NCBI GenBank assembly: GCA_001723765.1
Contig: MAYW01000035.1
Location: 1 to 34,706 of the forward strand
Source of the DNA: Candidatus Scalindua rubra
GTDB lineage: Bacteria > Planctomycetota > Brocadiia > Brocadiales > Scalinduaceae
Direction of reading: 5' to 3'
DNA length: 34,706 nt
Shown here piece after piece: positions 32,021-34,706 of the stretch; position 1 is the first letter of the stretch; each line of letters begins with the position of its first letter. The position numbers and the translations under genes were made by a program. A model generated the notes under the pieces. That model did no database searches and was not told the origin of the DNA. It saw only the letters and a program-made list of their open reading frames with translations.

Positions 32021-32839
32021 TTATGCTGTTTTTGTTGGTATTTGTCTTAAGGATTCTCTGTATCTGCCGGATTTCCCTTTATCAACGTTTCTGAAAAAAT
32101 CTATTAGTACTTTTATTTCTGGTATTAAGTTCTCTTGACTCTCCAATTCAGATAATATTTGTCTTCTGTTCAATGTTTCAGAACGGAATAATTGTTTGAA
32201 TGCTTCCTTTATGGCATTGATCTTATCTTGTGAAAACCCGGCTCTTTCTAATCCTATTGTATTAATCTGTCGCACCTTTGCAGGATTACCTTCTACTATC
32301 ATGTAAGGTGGTACATCCTGAACAATTCTTGTTAGTCCACCAACATATGAGTATTGGCCAATAGTTACGAAAGGTTGTATGCCTGCAAGCCCCATCAACT
32401 TTGCATGCTTTTCTATTTTTATATGTCCTCCTAAAAGTACACAGTTTGCTATAAGAACATTGTTTTCAATAATACAATCATGCGCTATGTGTGAACATGC
32501 CATAAAGAAATTATCGTCACCAATAAGTGTTTCGCCTCCTCCATTTTCTGTTCCCGTATTGATTGTAACAAATTCTCGAATAATGTTGTTGCTTCCAATT
32601 ATTAGTTTAGTTTGTTCACCGTAGTACTTTAAATCTTGAGGTTCAGAACCTATCACGGCATTGGGGAATATTACGTTGTTATTGGCTATTGTGGTATTAC
32701 CAATAATTGTAACATTATTCTTTATGACGTTTCCATCATCAATTTTTACGTTTTCGTCTATTACGGAAAATGGCCCAATCTCAACGTCTTTACCGATTTC
32801 AGCCTTTGAGTGAACTACGGCGGTTGAATGTATTTTCAT
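32021..32839 (-). CDS. lpxA: Acyl-ACP:UDP-GlcNAc O-acyltransferase
   Basis: First step of lipid A synthesis. 272 residues, close to the family's 260. A left-handed beta-helix of hexapeptide repeats (about residues 1-185), FFMACSHIAHDCIIENNVLI with the catalytic His at about 120, the GLAGIQPFVTIGQYSYVGG block and a C-terminal helical part from about 200. A 230-bp gap with a repeat separates it from lpxC; it precedes the dehydrogenase by 10 bases. Confidence 0.96.
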   Translation of the reverse strand: MKIHSTAVVHSKAEIGKDVEIGPFSVIDENVKIDDGNVIKNNVTIIGNTTIANNNVIFPNAVIGSEPQDLKYYGEQTKLIIGSNNIIREFVTINTGTENGGGETLIGDDNFFMACSHIAHDCIIENNVLIANCVLLGGHIKIEKHAKLMGLAGIQPFVTIGQYSYVGGLTRIVQDVPPYMIVEGNPAKVRQINTIGLERAGFSQDKINAIKEAFKQLFRSETLNRRQILSELESQENLIPEIKVLIDFFRNVDKGKSGRYRESLRQIPTKTA

Positions 32840-32874
32840 TTTTTTTATACTTATTTATTACATTTATTATACAA

Positions 32875-32944
32875 GTTAGATTCCCGCTTTCGCGGGAATG
32901 ACAATTTCGGGGCCTGTCATTCCCAACTTGATTGGGAATCTAAC
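32875..32944. repeat. 70-bp inverted-repeat element between lpxC and lpxA
   Basis: GTTAGATTCCC (32875-32885) is inverted exactly at 32934-32944. Inside are TTCCCGCTTTCGCGGGAA and TGTCATTCCC / GGGAATGACA. This is a common dispersed palindromic repeat type. It could form a strong stem in the operon transcript. Confidence 0.75.
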
Positions 32945-33069
32945 AAACATTGAAATTTCTATACATAAATTTAAGGCTGAAAAAATTTTTGTTCAAAAAA
33001 GAAATTTTAGTGAATTTTATGACGAGCTGGTCGGATTGTGCAATAAATATTTGAGTCGGTGTGATTAAA

Positions 33070-33942
33070 TTAATTGTTTATTTGATTTTTAGAGTTTTCA
33101 AAAATTTTTTCCGCCATGCGAGCGTTAAGATAATGTCCTGATTTAATTGCAACTATACGAGCATGCAATGAAAGGTTAGTCAGATAAAGATCCCCGATAA
33201 TGTCCAATATTTTATGTCTAATGCATTCATTTGGAAATTTCAACTTAGCAGGAGTCATGGATAGCGGTTTTGTTATTGTACCGTCTTCGTGTAAAATAAG
33301 ACTGTTTTCATCGGTTACTCCCTTTCCCAACCCTTTCTTTTTAAACTCTTCAACAATGGTGCTTAATCCAAATGTCCTTGCAGGCGCTATTTGAGTGCTA
33401 AAATTACTTTCCGTCATTTCAATTTCAAAACATTGCCTATTTAAGAATGATCCATTGAAATCAAGGATATAAGAAAGTGATAGTCCTTTGTCGTATGGTC
33501 GGGCTATAATACTTGCATCACCATTGCTTACTTTCAATTCTTTTTGTAAAAAGAAAGTCTTTTTTAGCTTTTCCAATGGGACTATTCCAGTACCTTTTAA
33601 CAATTGAGTAAATAGTAGAGAACTGCCATCTCCTGCCGGGACTTCATTACCATTGATTTCTATTTCTATGTTATCAATACCAAGTCCAGCCAGTGCAGCC
33701 ATTAGATGTTCTATACTTTTTATTTCTACTCCTTGCTTTTTCAATGATATTTGCTGTTTACAATCAGAAACCGTTTCCACATTTGCTGGTATCTTGGGGT
33801 TTCCTTCAATATCGGTACGGATGAAATTTATACCAGTGTTTACAGAAGAAGGTTTAAAGCGAAGTTTAACTTCTTCACCAGTAAACAACCCTATCCCAGA
33901 ATACTCCACAACCCTTGCGATTGTTCTTTGTTGGTTTTTCAA
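33070..33942 (-). CDS. lpxC: UDP-3-O-acyl-N-acetylglucosamine deacetylase
   Basis: The zinc-dependent committed step of lipid A synthesis. 290 residues. Zinc ligands: His79 in KSIEHLMAALAGLGIDN, and His and Asp in IRHKILDIIGDLYL; catalytic His in KSGHYLNARMAEKI. The start is two bases after the skp stop. It ends after the LpxC domain; there is no fused FabZ as in some related bacteria. A PARTFG segment is in place near residue 190. Confidence 0.96.
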   Translation of the reverse strand: MKNQQRTIARVVEYSGIGLFTGEEVKLRFKPSSVNTGINFIRTDIEGNPKIPANVETVSDCKQQISLKKQGVEIKSIEHLMAALAGLGIDNIEIEINGNEVPAGDGSSLLFTQLLKGTGIVPLEKLKKTFFLQKELKVSNGDASIIARPYDKGLSLSYILDFNGSFLNRQCFEIEMTESNFSTQIAPARTFGLSTIVEEFKKKGLGKGVTDENSLILHEDGTITKPLSMTPAKLKFPNECIRHKILDIIGDLYLTNLSLHARIVAIKSGHYLNARMAEKIFENSKNQINN

Positions 33943-33944
33943 GA

Positions 33945-34559
33945 TTATTTTATCTCCTTTTCTCTGAGATAACGCGCATTTAAATCCTCAATTACTTTTG
34001 ATGTAATGTTGACAGCCTTTGAATGATACAGTACCGTTCTAATTCCTATCTTAAATTGCAAATCAGAGATTTGTCCACTCTTTAACTCTGGTTCTTCTTT
34101 TTTGATGATGAGATCATAATTTTCTTTTTTACCAATAATTTCTACTTCTTTTACTACTTCATCATAGATTTTCTCGAAGAAATCTTTATACCTTCTAAGT
34201 AACTGTCTCTCTGCAAACTTTGCATAACCTTCAAGTTCTACATTTTTTCTTTCCAACGAGTCTTCATTTTTCCTTCTACTTTCGCTACCTAAATCTAGTA
34301 ACTGGGTCTCTTCATCTAAATCTATTATTTCTTTCCTTTTTTTATTTATTTCGTTTTGGAATTCCTTTTCTAAATTTTTTAACTCCTGGTCAAGATCTTT
34401 CCTTTTCTCATACTTCTCAAATACACCACTTATATCCACTATGCCGATCTTAAGCCCTTCTGCATTGGCATTAGCTGGAATCATTTTTAGGATAGTGAAA
34501 CTTGTTAAGAAAGCAAGTAGAAAGCTTATAATTGGCATTCTAATAAGTAAGGTTTTCAT
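33945..34559 (-). CDS. OmpH/Skp-like periplasmic chaperone
   Basis: 204 residues with an N-terminal signal (MPIISFLLAFLTSFTILKM, cut after NANA), then GLKIGIVDISGVFEKYEKRK, typical of the OmpH/Skp start, and a long charged coiled coil (about 60-150) forming the tentacles. In the family, trimers hold unfolded outer-membrane proteins. It precedes lpxC; a bamA-like gene would be expected beyond the right edge. A variant PIDxxK end is not seen. Confidence 0.85.
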   Translation of the reverse strand: MKTLLIRMPIISFLLAFLTSFTILKMIPANANAEGLKIGIVDISGVFEKYEKRKDLDQELKNLEKEFQNEINKKRKEIIDLDEETQLLDLGSESRRKNEDSLERKNVELEGYAKFAERQLLRRYKDFFEKIYDEVVKEVEIIGKKENYDLIIKKEEPELKSGQISDLQFKIGIRTVLYHSKAVNITSKVIEDLNARYLREKEIK

Positions 34560-34602
34560 GACTGTAAATTCCTTTCTTGTTTTTTTTAGACGTTTTTTGT
34601 AA

Positions 34603-34669
34603 GGGCGTATTGCAATACGCCCCTACTTAGATTCAATGATCCTATCGTTCACGCTCCAGCGTGGGAACG
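34603..34669. repeat. Two palindromic repeats upstream of skp
   Basis: GGGCGTATTGCAATACGCCC (34603-34622) is a perfect 10+10 palindrome. CGTTC-ACGCT-CC-AGCGT-G-GGAACG (34646-34669) is a second, lacking two bases from perfect symmetry. Both are common dispersed repeats. No gene is seen from 34560 to the right end. Confidence 0.75.
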
Positions 34670-34706
34670 GAAGGGGTGATTTTAAACGGTTTTTATTGTT
34701 TTTTTT

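Overview
The window looks like a chromosomal segment of an AT-rich Gram-negative bacterium, probably a planctomycete close to the anammox Brocadiaceae. The support is an outer-membrane (lipid A) gene set, a rpsB-tsf-pyrH-frr block, and dispersed palindromic repeats; no marker in the window fixes the taxon. A 16.3 kb integrated element interrupts the host sequence.

Left host region (1-10607): the tail of an unidentified gene; a MacB/LolCDE-like efflux operon (adaptor, ATPase, two permeases); a secreted protein with a calcium-loop tail; a membrane sensor with an extracellular dCache region and no output domain; a TauE/SafE permease with a frameshift; a DUF1566-type secreted protein; and two small membrane-anchored coiled-coil proteins. 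Intergenic DNA is full of inverted-repeat elements.

Integrated element (10608-26898): flanked by an exact 52-bp repeat of the 3' part of tRNA-Glu. Its leftward arm carries integrase, Xis, a methylase fragment, a CHC2 zinc-finger protein, a RecA/DnaB-like ATPase, a replisome-organiser-like protein, small genes and a 506-aa probable regulator. The middle holds a DUF5678/retropepsin pair, a NALKHGL-family gene, a long glycine-rich protein resembling a tape measure with a glycine-zipper partner, and a partial ParB-like gene carrying palindrome-coded inserts. A rightward group of small genes ends in a possible single-strand annealing protein. The right end has a second tyrosine recombinase behind a leader RNA with mutually exclusive terminator and antiterminator pairings, plus nine TGYC boxes spaced one DNA turn apart. 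No capsid, portal, terminase, relaxase or secretion genes are visible, so it reads as a satellite, a degraded prophage or an integrative replicon.

Right host region (26899-34706, all leftward): skp/ompH, lpxC, lpxA, a Gfo/Idh/MocA dehydrogenase, a radical SAM protein, rpsB, tsf, pyrH, frr, tRNA-Lys, tRNA-Glu, mostly closely spaced and probably one envelope-plus-translation superoperon.

Caution on sequence quality: several genes, including the essential tsf, are broken by one base at runs of five or six A/T. Most frameshifts here may be homopolymer miscounts, so the affected genes are described as reconstructed reading frames.
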